From assembly GCF_012932915.1 (NCBI RefSeq), contig NZ_VCQU01000004.1:1-64000 (forward strand): a DNA stretch of 64,000 nucleotides, read 5' to 3'. Source of the stretch: Antrihabitans stalactiti (GTDB taxonomy: Bacteria; Actinomycetota; Actinomycetes; Mycobacteriales; Mycobacteriaceae). Positions 17,900-26,341 of the stretch are shown here, piece after piece. The translations under genes were made by a program, and so were the position numbers. Position 1 is the stretch's first letter, and each line of letters begins with the position of its first letter. A model generated the notes under the pieces. It searched no databases, was not told the DNA's origin, and worked only from the letters and a program-made list of their open reading frames with translations.

Positions 17900-19120
17900 C
17901 TACGAGGTCGGTCGCACCGGTGGCGCATCGTCGGGCGCCAGATATGCGCCGATCTTTCGGAACAGCGCGTCGCCACCATTCGAGTACTGACCCTCGCTGC
18001 CGAATGCGGCCTCCTCGTAGGTGACCGCCACCGCGATCGCGATCTTCTGCGACGGTAAGTACGCGTTCACGGCCGCGTATCCGAAGAACAGCGGGTTCTG
18101 GAACAGCCAGTCGCCGGTGATCCAGAGCCCCAGCCCGTAGGTCTGGAATTCGTCCAGCGGACGGCAGTTGACACAGCCAGGGATCGCGGTCGTCTTCCCC
18201 CGCAAGTCGGTCGAGGTCATCGCTTTGTACGACTCCGCCGACAAGAGTTTCCCTGTCCCGATGGCGATCGCGCTCTCGAGGAGATCGTCGATATTGCTGG
18301 TCTGAATCGCGCCATGACTGATGGTCCACGACGGATTCCAGTACGTCGACTCCTCGTAGAAGGAGGTGCCTGCCGGGATGTTGAAGTAACCCCGGCGCTC
18401 CGAGCTGAAGGCGTGCAGCACAGGCTCGGGAATCTCCGCTGTGAGCGATGGCTTGGTGTTCTTCAACCCCAACGGATCGAGCACCTTCTCCTGCAGCGCG
18501 TCAGCCAGCGACTTGCCCGTCACCTTCTCGAGCACCAGCCCCAGAATGACGTAGTTGGTGTGGGCGTAATCCCAGTTCGTGCCTGGTGGGTACCAGAGTG
18601 GTTTGTTGATCGCGAGCGCCAGCTGCTCGTCCGTACTCCATGCTTTGAACACATCGCCGATGGCGATCTTCGCGAACTCCTCATTGCCGATTACGTAGTC
18701 CTGGTACCCGGACGTCATCTGAGCGAGCTGACGAATCGTCACCTCATCGGCATGCGGGATGTTGGGCAGATACTTCGACAGTTTGTCTTCGAGACCGATC
18801 TTCTTCTCGTCGACGAGTTGCAGCAGCAGCGTCGAAACGTACGAAATCGCGACAGCGCCGTTCCGGAAATGCATATCGGTCGTGGCGGGCACGCCCGTCA
18901 TCGACTCGCCTTCCGCGGCGGTGACAATCTCTTTGCCGTCGACTTTCACGCTGAAAATCACCGATTTCAAATGCGCTTCGGTCATGTAATCGCGCACGAT
19001 CTTCATGATTGCGTCGGCTTTCGCCGGGTCCGACGACGAATCCGACGCATCGTTCGATGTGCAGGCCACCAGCAGGCTCAGCGAGCACGCCAACACAAGA
19101 AGGCGTCGCGGGATTGTCAT
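17900..19120 (-). CDS. Beta-lactamase-fold lipoprotein with lost active site
   Basis: A 406-residue lipoprotein (lipobox LLVACTS, Cys20) of the serine beta-lactamase/DD-peptidase family, but apparently inactive. Where the family has SxxK after 'FRxG', this protein has A89-V-A-I92 (FRNGAVAISYVSTLLLQLVD). The YxN motif is Y185-A-H187 (YAHTNYVILGLV). Other fold blocks are well kept: LQLVDEKKIGLEDKL, IRQLAQMTSGYQDY, WYPPGTNWDY and YGLGLWITGDW. It would sit on the outer face of the membrane, perhaps as a binding or partner subunit. It lies seven bases after an intact homologue in the same operon. AGGAAA precedes the ATG. Confidence 0.88.
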   Translation of the reverse strand: MTIPRRLLVLACSLSLLVACTSNDASDSSSDPAKADAIMKIVRDYMTEAHLKSVIFSVKVDGKEIVTAAEGESMTGVPATTDMHFRNGAVAISYVSTLLLQLVDEKKIGLEDKLSKYLPNIPHADEVTIRQLAQMTSGYQDYVIGNEEFAKIAIGDVFKAWSTDEQLALAINKPLWYPPGTNWDYAHTNYVILGLVLEKVTGKSLADALQEKVLDPLGLKNTKPSLTAEIPEPVLHAFSSERRGYFNIPAGTSFYEESTYWNPSWTISHGAIQTSNIDDLLESAIAIGTGKLLSAESYKAMTSTDLRGKTTAIPGCVNCRPLDEFQTYGLGLWITGDWLFQNPLFFGYAAVNAYLPSQKIAIAVAVTYEEAAFGSEGQYSNGGDALFRKIGAYLAPDDAPPVRPTS

Positions 19121-19126
19121 AGTTTC

Positions 19127-20710
19127 CTATCGGACGAAGGTTCCCAATTTATCGCTGTCGTAGTACTCGAGGTTCAGTCGATTTCCGTCGAATGTCGCCT
19201 TCGAGATCGTTCCCGGAGGTGCATTTTCGGTCACCAGGGTGAAGGTGAAGGTATCGCCGTCCCAGTGCGTCAGCGGGAAGGTTTTGCCGGCAGGCCCGAG
19301 GCCGAGCACGAGGTTGCCGTCCTTTTCCGAGATCGTCGCAGGACCGAAATAGTCGTTCGCGTAGGTACCCACGTAGTCCGCCACGGGTTTGGCAGGCGCA
19401 GGGTCGGTGGGGCGCGGTTTACCGACCAGCGACCCTGTGGGTTCGAGCAAAGGCGAAATGGCCTTCTCGTACAACGCAACCCAGTCTTCTTTCACCTTCC
19501 CGTACTGGACGATGTCGGCAAAACTTTGGGTCACTGCTTCGGGCACGCCCGTCGGGGCGGCGTTGGTCAGGGCGACGATGGCAACGTCGGCGGACGGGAT
19601 GAGCAGGATGTTCGTCGACGCACCCGAGACAAAGCCGCCCGAGTGACTGAGTTCGACACGGCCTGCAGGCGTCGTGCCGACGTTGTACCCGTAGCCGTAG
19701 AAGCCTGACCTTGCGTCGGGCGACTTCCCGCGAGACGAGACGACCTGGGGCGTTATCGCCGGTTGAAACGCTTCCTCGGAGAAGATTTGCTTGCCTTCGA
19801 AGGTTCCTTTGCCGAGTACCATCGTCAGCCACTTGGCCAAGTCGTTGACGTTGGAGCTGACACCGCCTGCGGGAGACTGCTGGTCGGCGTCACGGACCAG
19901 ATCGTGAACCCACTTGTTGTCGATCCGCATGTGCAATGTGGCGCGATTGGGCTCCTTCTCGAAGTCGGCGAAGCGTGAACTTGTCGATTTGAGCCCGAGC
20001 GGTTTGTAGATCGCCTCTTCCGCCAGATCTGCCCACTCCTTCTTCGCCTTCGTTGCGACTGCCTCGGCCCCCGTAGTCAGACCGAAATTCGCGTAGGCAT
20101 ACGTGACGCGAAATGGGTTGAGCGGAAGGAGACGTAAGTGGTCCAGGATGTACCGGCGATCGAAGCCCAAGTCCTCCAAGATGTCTCCAGCCGCACCCGG
20201 CAATCCGGAACGGTGCGAGAAGAAGTCGCCGATCGTGGCATGCGAGCCGACCCACGGGTCGCCGAGCGTGAACGACGGCATGATTTCCGCGACCGGGGTA
20301 TCCCATTTCACGTTGCCTGCCGTGACCTCATGTGCGACGACCGTCGCCGAGATCGACTTGGAGACCGACGCGATCTGGAAGACGGTATCGGGGTCGACCT
20401 TGTCGTCACCTTTGACGTCCTTCACGCCGAAGCCCTTGGCATATACCGTCTTTCCGCCGTGCACCACGGCGACCGCCATGCCCGGAATACCCGACTTGCC
20501 CATCACGTCGGCGACCAGGCCGTCGAGGTCGCCGACGGCTTTGTCCACACTTCCGTCCGGAAGAGGTACGCCCGCAACAACGGCAGGGTTCTCGTCGGAA
20601 AGTGAGGATTCGTTCGTCGGCTTGTCGTCGGACTTGCTCGACGAGCAACCGGCGATCAGAGCGAGAGTCGTGAGGAGCGCAGTGGCCGCACTCAGCGGTG
20701 CCTTGTTCAC
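19127..20710 (-). CDS. Serine hydrolase lipoprotein, beta-lactamase (class C) family
   Basis: A 527-residue lipoprotein with lipobox LALIAGCSS. The active-site residues are present: S115-V-S-K118 (FQIASVSKSIS) and Y206-A-N208 (TYAYANFGLTTG). Beyond the catalytic domain (about residues 60-400) is a C-terminal beta-rich domain of the DUF3471-like kind (VADYVGTYANDYFGPATI). Likely an esterase, peptidase or amidase acting outside the membrane; substrate unknown. The GTG at 20710 is chosen because it begins the signal peptide. It has no ribosome-binding site and may be leaderless. It is the first gene of a pair with the degenerate homologue. Confidence 0.88.
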   Translation of the reverse strand: MNKAPLSAATALLTTLALIAGCSSSKSDDKPTNESSLSDENPAVVAGVPLPDGSVDKAVGDLDGLVADVMGKSGIPGMAVAVVHGGKTVYAKGFGVKDVKGDDKVDPDTVFQIASVSKSISATVVAHEVTAGNVKWDTPVAEIMPSFTLGDPWVGSHATIGDFFSHRSGLPGAAGDILEDLGFDRRYILDHLRLLPLNPFRVTYAYANFGLTTGAEAVATKAKKEWADLAEEAIYKPLGLKSTSSRFADFEKEPNRATLHMRIDNKWVHDLVRDADQQSPAGGVSSNVNDLAKWLTMVLGKGTFEGKQIFSEEAFQPAITPQVVSSRGKSPDARSGFYGYGYNVGTTPAGRVELSHSGGFVSGASTNILLIPSADVAIVALTNAAPTGVPEAVTQSFADIVQYGKVKEDWVALYEKAISPLLEPTGSLVGKPRPTDPAPAKPVADYVGTYANDYFGPATISEKDGNLVLGLGPAGKTFPLTHWDGDTFTFTLVTENAPPGTISKATFDGNRLNLEYYDSDKLGTFVR

Positions 20711-20909
20711 AGGAATAGGTGTACACCCGCGGGCGTCGGCCGGGCGGGGAATTGCGACTCGAGGAACGCACGTGTCGAGACGGGCAAATCGGACCGGCCA
20801 GTCTCGATGTGACGAAGGCGACATCAGATAGGGGAACACGTCCGCCGTCACTGGTCGTTGGACTGTTGGAGAAGTTGTGCAACGAAGCAGAGCTATCCGA
20901 GGAGGCCTG

Positions 20910-21155
20910 GTGACGATCCCGACACTGACCGAACTTGCCCGTCAACGCGCGCACGTCAGGCGCGAGCGTTCCCGACGTCGCGCTGAAGCGATGCTGCGGC
21001 ACCCCGCCTCCGGCCTGCACACTTCCCATGCGCCTGCGCTCGAAGCTGACGAATCCCGCTTGCAGCAGCAACTACTGGACGGTGAGATCGCGCCGGCCGT
21101 CTACCAAGCCGAAATGCGCCGCTTGGCGATGCTCGCCAAGCAGCCTGTTCTGTGA
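20910..21155 (+). CDS. Small basic hypothetical protein
   Basis: An 81-residue protein, very rich in Arg, Glu, Ala and Leu and probably all helix, with a central proline and histidine stretch (HPASGLHTSHAPALEADE). No domain is recognised. GAGGAGGCCTG directly before the GTG at 20910 supports this start over an in-frame ATG 33 bases upstream. It stands alone between the serine hydrolase promoter and a convergent FnIII-like gene whose stop codon is adjacent. Confidence 0.6.
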   Translation: MTIPTLTELARQRAHVRRERSRRRAEAMLRHPASGLHTSHAPALEADESRLQQQLLDGEIAPAVYQAEMRRLAMLAKQPVL

Positions 21156-21491
21156 TCAAAGGGTGAAAGGGGCGCTGCGACCGCGCCCTTCCAACCGCCC
21201 ATCTCCCCAGCTAGCACTTCCGTAGGCATCGACCTCGACGGCGTAATCGCCGGCACCGAGCGTGTCGGACACGCTCAGCGACGTTGCGTGCCGGCCGTCG
21301 ACGATGTCGATATAGGTCCGAACCTGCGAATCGAGCGCCACCACGAAGATCCGGGCGTATTCGTACGGCTTGTGTGAGCCAGGCGGGGTTGCGGACCAAC
21401 TGACGCTCAGCGTCCGGCCTTCAACCGACTCGACAACCACTTCCAGCGGCGCGAGTCCTACTCCCCTGGCTTCGTGCCTCACGCGATCCAC
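21156..21491 (-). CDS. Single fibronectin type III-like domain protein
   Basis: A 111-residue protein with no signal peptide that looks like one FnIII/Ig-like beta-sandwich. Strand patterns and typical residues are visible: LSVSWSATPPGSHKPYEYARIFV, then TSLSVSDTLGAGDYAVEVDAYG. Such lone domains in actinobacteria have no fixed role. It is followed upstream (in its own 5' region) by the disrupted palindrome copy 6 and the WS/DGAT gene, which is read in the same direction. Confidence 0.65.
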   Translation of the reverse strand: MDRVRHEARGVGLAPLEVVVESVEGRTLSVSWSATPPGSHKPYEYARIFVVALDSQVRTYIDIVDGRHATSLSVSDTLGAGDYAVEVDAYGSASWGDGRLEGRGRSAPFTL

Positions 21492-21503
21492 GCTACCCCT
21501 GCA

Positions 21504-21564
21504 CTCGTGAGTCTTTCAGGAGTCCAGGGACTCCACTGAGACCCTCCCCAAGCGGGACTCACGA
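21504..21564. repeat. Dispersed palindrome copy 6, right arm interrupted
   Basis: The left arm 21504-21525 (CTCGTGAGTCTTTCAGGAGTCC), AG loop and inner right arm GGACTCC (21528-21534) are present. About 21 unrelated bases follow before the outer arm resumes as GACTCACGA (21556-21564). The stop codon of the WS/DGAT gene (21561-21559) is in that distal arm piece. Confidence 0.85.
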
Positions 21565-22899
21565 ACTGGTGATGGCCTGCTCGAGCTCGGTCAACGCCTC
21601 ACCCGCGTAAACGGCAAGCTTCTGCAGGTGCGGAATCGTGTCGCGGCATCCGACGAAACCCAAGACGACCTTGTCGGTGTAGCCGACCAGCGTGATGTTG
21701 AGCCCGTAGCCGTCGCACAGGAACGACATGGGCGCTACCCAGTCCAGTCGTGCGCCATGGAGATACAGCGGCTGCTTCGACAGCACCACGTTCGAGACGG
21801 TGAAGTTGAACAACGGCGGGATCATGGTCAGGGCACCGGTCCGCTGGCCGACCGCGAGCGGCAGCAAGCCGATCAGCGTGTAGTGCTCCAGCGCGTTCGG
21901 CGACATCGCCAGCAACTCGCGTTTGCCACGCGACGTCGCGTTGTTGATGATCGCCAGTCGCTTCAGCACGTCGGATTCCGTTGTTGCCAAAGGACATACG
22001 AAACCGGTCGCGGCGTTGAGGGTGTCTTCGTCGCGATCCCAACCCACCGGAACAGACGCCATGAGACTCTTGTCCGGCAACTCACCGAACTCCATCAGAT
22101 AGCGCCGGACCGCGCCGCCGCACGCAGCGAGGGTCACGTCGTTGACGGTCGTTCCCGTCGCCGTAGCCACTGCTTTCAACCTGGGCAATTCCAGTTCCTG
22201 GACTGCGAGGCGGCGGTGCTGAGTGAGTTTGGTGTTGAACGGGGTGCGTGGGGTGTTCAGCGCCGCGCGCACCGAACTGTTTGCCCCGCGGCCCATCCCG
22301 ACCAGCTTTCGGGCGATCTCACCGGAGGCGGTCAGTCCGTTCGCCACCCGACTGACCGATGTCGTCGCCACCTTCGTCGCCATGCCGGGTGAATCTTCGC
22401 TGGGCGGCGCGACGGTGGGCATCGGCTCGTAGCGATCCGGATCGGTGCTGAGCCATTTCTTGATCGTGTTCACCGCTCCCATGCCGTCGACCGCGCAGTG
22501 ATGAGCCTTGAAGTACATGGCAAATCGGTGACCCGACAAGCCCTCGATGATGTGTGCTTCCCACAACGGCCTGGTGAGATCGAGCGGGTTGCCGTGTAGG
22601 CGCGCGACGAGTTCTGCGAGCTGAACGTCGGTCCCGGGTTGCGGCAGCGCAGACAGCCGGACGTGATACTCGGGATCGGGCTCGACTGGCTTCCACTCGG
22701 GCAGCACCGTGCCGGATACGACGCTGTTGAACGGGTGCGGCAGGAACTGCAGCTGCGAAAAGGACCGATGCAGGTCGCGCGTGAACTCGTCACCGGCGCC
22801 GTCGGGCAAGGTGAAAGTCAGCAGCCCGCCGATGTGCATCGGCGTTCGCTGCGATTCCATCCGAATGAACATCGTGTCGACCGGACTCAGCAGTCTCAC
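21559..22899 (-). CDS. WS/DGAT acyltransferase (wax ester/triacylglycerol synthase)
   Basis: A 446-residue member of the bacterial WS/DGAT family, which esterifies acyl-CoA with long alcohols or diacylglycerol at the inner membrane to make storage lipid. The catalytic HHxxxDG motif is intact (H133-H134-C-A-V-D-G). Family blocks include [13 protein letters not shown] at the N-terminus, [13 protein letters not shown] and [12 protein letters not shown]. Length is normal. The start is GTG at 22899 with no ribosome-binding site, but TACTGT lies just upstream and suggests a leaderless mRNA. Such genes occur in many copies in Rhodococcus and mycobacteria. Confidence 0.93.
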   Translation of the reverse strand: MRLLSPVDTMFIRMESQRTPMHIGGLLTFTLPDGAGDEFTRDLHRSFSQLQFLPHPFNSVVSGTVLPEWKPVEPDPEYHVRLSALPQPGTDVQLAELVARLHGNPLDLTRPLWEAHIIEGLSGHRFAMYFKAHHCAVDGMGAVNTIKKWLSTDPDRYEPMPTVAPPSEDSPGMATKVATTSVSRVANGLTASGEIARKLVGMGRGANSSVRAALNTPRTPFNTKLTQHRRLAVQELELPRLKAVATATGTTVNDVTLAACGGAVRRYLMEFGELPDKSLMASVPVGWDRDEDTLNAATGFVCPLATTESDVLKRLAIINNATSRGKRELLAMSPNALEHYTLIGLLPLAVGQRTGALTMIPPLFNFTVSNVVLSKQPLYLHGARLDWVAPMSFLCDGYGLNITLVGYTDKVVLGFVGCRDTIPHLQKLAVYAGEALTELEQAITSS

Positions 22900-22948
22900 C
22901 GTTCGAACAGTACGTGAGATGGAGCCGGAACCGAGTCGAAATCACCGG

Positions 22949-23599
22949 TCAGCCGATGCTGAACGGTGCGCCCCACAACGTGATGGTGTCGTCCATGACG
23001 TTCGTGTGAGTGGTGACGTTCGTATACGACCGAGCCTGGGCGTATCCGGCACACCCTTCGATCGCCAACGTGGAGTCGACGTACTGCGTCGTCCCCGACA
23101 GACCGTTGAAGTCGTAGGTGTTCACCTTCGCCTTCACGACCTTGCCGGGAGCGAGACTGAGCGACACGTTCGGGTCGATCGACGGCGTCGGCGCCGAACT
23201 GGGCATGTTGAAGTAGCTGCCTGCCTCGCCGGTGCCGGTCGAGAGTCCGGAGCTGATATCGACTTGGCAGCCGAGCAGGTAGCCCGTCTCGATGGTGCCG
23301 CCGGTCACGCGAACTCCCGGCGCAGGTGCAACCGTCGCTGTCGTGACGCCGGATACCCACACGTTCCGCGAAGTCGGACTCGACGCCATCGAGCCCGAGA
23401 TCGTGGCATGCTCGCCGGTCCGGTCGACATAGACGGTGACGCCGTCGCGAGAGGTCGTCTGGTCGTGACCATCGGGCAGCGGTACCTGCGTGTCGGCGCT
23501 TGCGTTGCCGGCTGACAGCAACGCGAGTGCGATGGCGATTCCGGCACCCGCGGCGGCACTAAAACCGGTGCGCGTTCGACTTCTTCGATAGGTGTTCAT
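22949..23599 (-). CDS. MspA-family porin (second of tandem pair)
   Basis: A 216-residue exported protein with a signal peptide ending ASADTQVPLPDG. The body matches MspA-family outer-membrane channels: GGTIETGYLLGCQVDIS in mid-protein, two cysteines (GCQVD and EGCAGY) that could pair, and the C-terminal block ARSYTNVTTHTN...LWGAPFSIG. MspA proteins form octameric pores in the mycolic-acid outer membrane for small hydrophilic solutes. It is translated from AGGAAGGGACC 12 bases after the stop of its paralogue. It differs from that paralogue mainly in the loop around residues 110-130. Confidence 0.85.
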   Translation of the reverse strand: MNTYRRSRTRTGFSAAAGAGIAIALALLSAGNASADTQVPLPDGHDQTTSRDGVTVYVDRTGEHATISGSMASSPTSRNVWVSGVTTATVAPAPGVRVTGGTIETGYLLGCQVDISSGLSTGTGEAGSYFNMPSSAPTPSIDPNVSLSLAPGKVVKAKVNTYDFNGLSGTTQYVDSTLAIEGCAGYAQARSYTNVTTHTNVMDDTITLWGAPFSIG

Positions 23600-23611
23600 G
23601 GTCCCTTCCTG

Positions 23612-24220
23612 CTAACCGATGCTGAACGGCTGGCCGTAGAGCGCGACGGTCGTCGAGCCGCCGCCGCCCGTCACGGACAGATTCGTGTAGGAACGCGCCT
23701 GGGCGAATCCGCCGCAGCCGTCGACCTGGATTCCCAGGTTGCGATAGGAGTACCCGACCGCTTTCGCTGCAGGGTCGAGATCCTTCGAGCCCAGCTTCAC
23801 CGCGACGACCTGACCCGGCTTCAGCGCAAAACTGCTGCTCACCCCGGGCGAGAGCGAGTTCGTCGACACACCGACGTCCACGCCGAGCGACACGCCTGCA
23901 GACAGGTCCACCTGGCAGCCGACGAGGTAGCCGGTCTCCAGCGAGCCTTTGTCCGCATTTCCGGTATCGGCGTACGCGGTCCCGCTCACCCATGCCGTGC
24001 GCGACAGCCCGTTCGCGGCGATCGCGGGAGAAATCGTGACGCTCTCGCCCGTGTGGCTGAGTTCGACCGTGATTCCGGTCGCCGTGGTGAGCGCCTTGTC
24101 CTGGTCCGGGAGCGGCACGACAGTATCGGCATTCGCAGTCCCCGAGACAAGAAACGCAATCGCACACGATGCACACGCGATCGCCAACATTCGCGGAATC
24201 AATTGCCGGCTATGACCCAT
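23612..24220 (-). CDS. MspA-family porin (first of tandem pair)
   Basis: A 202-residue exported paralogue of the next gene: signal peptide, mature start near ANADTVVPLPDQ, LETGYLVGCQVDLSAGVS, the second Cys in VDGCGGFAQARSYTN, and C-terminal LYGQPFSIG. Both cysteines align with those of the downstream copy. The pair arose by tandem duplication and is co-transcribed from the promoter region at 24221-24530. Two start codons in the signal peptide are possible; the ATG at 24220 has AAGGTTGGATTGA before it. Confidence 0.85.
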   Translation of the reverse strand: MGHSRQLIPRMLAIACASCAIAFLVSGTANADTVVPLPDQDKALTTATGITVELSHTGESVTISPAIAANGLSRTAWVSGTAYADTGNADKGSLETGYLVGCQVDLSAGVSLGVDVGVSTNSLSPGVSSSFALKPGQVVAVKLGSKDLDPAAKAVGYSYRNLGIQVDGCGGFAQARSYTNLSVTGGGGSTTVALYGQPFSIG

Positions 24221-24530
24221 TCAATCCAACCTTCTTCCCGGAATCGAAGAATTCCGCCACATTTGTAGATCCTTCGCAATATAGCGCGCTTCAGCGAAAG
24301 ACCGGCGCCACCATGAGTTCGCAAACTAGCTCTGCCATAGTCGATTTCGGACCTGACAGACGTTTCGACCCAAACGCGCAATTCGCAAATAGGCGACCAA
24401 TTGGACGCTTTGCTGTGGATTTCCTTAAAGACTTTCCGCACCCCCGCCAATCACCTTGTTCCGTCTTTAGAATCGCATTATCCGAACGGCGTATCCGCGA
24501 CCCAATTCGAAGCGTGAGACGATTAGTGCG
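24221..24530. other. Divergent intergenic region, porin and M50 promoters
   Basis: No convincing gene in these 310 bases. The region is visibly richer in A+T than its surroundings, as expected for the promoters of the porin pair (leftward) and the M50 protease (rightward). An open frame crossing it has no coding character. Confidence 0.6.
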
Positions 24531-25187
24531 GTGAACTCATATTGGCAGCAGTGGACGCACTACCTACCGATCGTCGTTGCCATCGCTTTGGTAGTGCTGC
24601 GCCCGTTGTGGCCTTTGACGCGCCACGCGGTGACTCTCGCCCATGAGGCCGGTCACGCACTAGCGGCCATCGCGACCGGGCGCCGACTCAGCGGCATCCG
24701 CTTGCACACCGACAGCTCGGGCCTGACGCTCTCTCGCGGTCGCGCGCGGGGCCCCGGGATGGTACTGACCGCGGCGGCTGGCTACCTGGCGCCGTCGCTG
24801 CTCGGTCTGGCGGGCGGAGTACTCATCGCGACCGATCAACTGCGTGTGCTCATCTGGGGCGCGTTCGCTCTGATCGTCGCGATGGTGCCGTTCATCCGCA
24901 ACGTCTTCGGTCTTCTGGTGGTTGTCGCCGCCGCTGTCTTGTTCGGCGGGGTCGCGTTCTACGGATCGCCCAGCCTGCAGCTGCATTTCGGCTACGTAGC
25001 GATCTGGATTCTGCTGTTCGGCAACCTACGCACGATCGTCGAAGCAAGTCGGACCCGCTCGGGCACGTCCGACTTCGACCAGCTTCGCGCGCTTACCCAC
25101 CTGCCCCGCGTTCTGTGGGTCGCCTTGCTGACCGTTATTTCGGTAGCAGCGGGGGTATTGGCGTGGCGCGTGCAATACCCGACGTGA
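24531..25187 (+). CDS. M50-family membrane metalloprotease
   Basis: A 218-residue polytopic protein with the zinc-binding HExxH motif in the second hydrophobic segment (H38-E-A-G-H42, TLAHEAGHALAAIATGR). This is followed by the GRRLSGIRLHTDSSGLT beta region typical of the compact M50B-like proteins of actinobacteria. About six spans. No PDZ domain, so it is not a standard RseP-type site-2 protease, and its substrate is unknown. The second zinc ligand motif (NxxPxxxLDG) is not evident, the best candidate being near LLFGNLRTI. GTG start, convergent with the nitrile hydratase-like operon across palindrome copy 7. Confidence 0.8.
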   Translation: MNSYWQQWTHYLPIVVAIALVVLRPLWPLTRHAVTLAHEAGHALAAIATGRRLSGIRLHTDSSGLTLSRGRARGPGMVLTAAAGYLAPSLLGLAGGVLIATDQLRVLIWGAFALIVAMVPFIRNVFGLLVVVAAAVLFGGVAFYGSPSLQLHFGYVAIWILLFGNLRTIVEASRTRSGTSDFDQLRALTHLPRVLWVALLTVISVAAGVLAWRVQYPT

Positions 25188-25216
25188 CCACGCACGCCGA
25201 AACTCTCCACGCCTCA

Positions 25217-25268
25217 CCCCTCGTGAGTCTTTTTGGAGTCCCTGGACTCCAAAAAGACTCACGAGGGG
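25217..25268. repeat. Dispersed palindrome copy 7, perfect 25-bp arms
   Basis: Arms 25217-25241 and 25244-25268 around CT, same inner T/A variant as copy 2. It lies between two convergent stop codons (25187 and 25276). Here a hairpin would form at the 3' end of both transcripts. Confidence 0.95.
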
Positions 25269-25275
25269 TTGGGGG

Positions 25276-25614
25276 TCAGGCTTCGAGTCGGGCTCGAATG
25301 GTGGCGAGCCGCTCCTGGAGTTCGTTCTCGTCGATGACGCCCCGAGCCACCAGCGAATGCGCCAAGGCGACGAGCTGATTCTCGGGGTACGGCAGGCTGG
25401 GATAGACAGTCGCCGTAAGCGAATCCTCTTCGTCCCGCCGCTCTTTGAAGGTCGGGATATCGGTCGCGCAATTGGCGTGGTCGAGGGCGTCGCACATGCC
25501 GTCGAGGCTCGTCTTCCACGGCGGCAGCGGATTGGCGACGTTGTACTTTTCGGCCATGACCGGCCAGACCTGGTTGCGTTCGACGATGGCCTTCAGTGGC
25601 GCGATCTCGGTCAA
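25276..25614 (-). CDS. Third subunit-like protein of the nitrile hydratase-like operon
   Basis: A 112-residue protein I cannot assign with confidence. The N-terminal half has VERNQVWPVMAEKYNVANPL and two cysteines (GMCDALDHANCATD). The C-terminal helix pair (PYPENQLVALAHSLVARGVI, then ENELQERLATIRARLE) resembles the N-terminal region of NHase-family subunits that pack on the catalytic subunit. It is therefore more likely a structural third subunit, as in thiocyanate hydrolase or toyocamycin nitrile hydratase, than a metallochaperone. It starts with TTG 13 bases after the catalytic subunit stop, behind a GGAG site. Three-subunit architecture is inference. Confidence 0.65.
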   Translation of the reverse strand: MTEIAPLKAIVERNQVWPVMAEKYNVANPLPPWKTSLDGMCDALDHANCATDIPTFKERRDEEDSLTATVYPSLPYPENQLVALAHSLVARGVIDENELQERLATIRARLEA

Positions 25615-25627
25615 GTTGGGCGCTCCG

Positions 25628-26341
25628 TCACTTGATGGGGTGGACGGCTGGACGGGTGTCGGTGATGACGTTGGTGGTCACCCCAGCCTTGGGCAGCGCG
25701 ACGCCGATCAAACAATCGCGCGTGACGATTTCGGCCAACTGGTCCTCGGTCCAATCGTCGGTTCCCTCGGGCCGCATCGGCATCACCATGAAGCGGTGCT
25801 TCTGATTGGAATCCTGCACGTTGACAGTGACGCCGTCGGGCAGCGTGAGCCCGAATTCCTGGAGGACGGGACGCGGCCAACGGACCAGACGCCGACGGTA
25901 ATTCGGTGTGCGATACCACTCGGGTGAATTGCCGAGGATCGGTCGCGGGTAGCACGAGCACAATGCGCACACGATCACGTTGTGCACGGTCGGGGTGTCT
26001 TCGAGGATCTCGAATGCCGTGAAATCGCTTGGCGTTCCGAAGCCCGTCGGTTCCAGCCAGTCCACGCCGACCGCTTTGCTCGCTTCCATCGGCTGAGAAA
26101 GCGCAAGCGCCTTGAAATCTGGGTCCAGCCAAGCTCGGGCTACGAGATGAGCCGCAGGTGTCGGACCGATCTGTTCGGCGAACTCGGTGAAGTGGCGGTG
26201 CTCCTCGGCCGTGAAAATGCCCTTCTCGATACAGAGTTCGCGCAGTGCGATCTCCAGCACTTCGAAGTCGGTGATTTCGTCGACCATGGGCGCAACGGTC
26301 CGCTGATGGTCGTGGTCGTGATCATGGTCGTGCTCGCTCAT
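25628..26341 (-). CDS. Nitrile hydratase/thiocyanate hydrolase catalytic (alpha-like) subunit
   Basis: A 237-residue alpha-type subunit with the metal claw C125-A-L-C128-S-C130 in VIVCALCSCYPRPILG, followed by SPEWYRTPNYRRRLVRWPR. The C-S-C cysteines are normally oxidised to sulfinate and sulfenate around Co(III) or Fe(III). The residue after the first Cys is Ala, where Co-type enzymes have Thr and Fe-type Ser, so the metal cannot be read off. A His/Asp tail (MSEHDHDHDHDHQ) at the N-terminus is typical of cobalt-handling subunits. The start overlaps the beta-subunit stop (ATGA). Nitrile hydration or thiocyanate hydrolysis are both possible. Confidence 0.88.
   Translation of the reverse strand: MSEHDHDHDHDHQRTVAPMVDEITDFEVLEIALRELCIEKGIFTAEEHRHFTEFAEQIGPTPAAHLVARAWLDPDFKALALSQPMEASKAVGVDWLEPTGFGTPSDFTAFEILEDTPTVHNVIVCALCSCYPRPILGNSPEWYRTPNYRRRLVRWPRPVLQEFGLTLPDGVTVNVQDSNQKHRFMVMPMRPEGTDDWTEDQLAEIVTRDCLIGVALPKAGVTTNVITDTRPAVHPIK

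Noticed and set aside
138-25268. Palindromes as ordinary Rho-independent terminators
   Set aside because: No T-run follows the stem on either strand; the T/A tracts are inside the arms. Transcription-end function remains possible but not by the standard rule.
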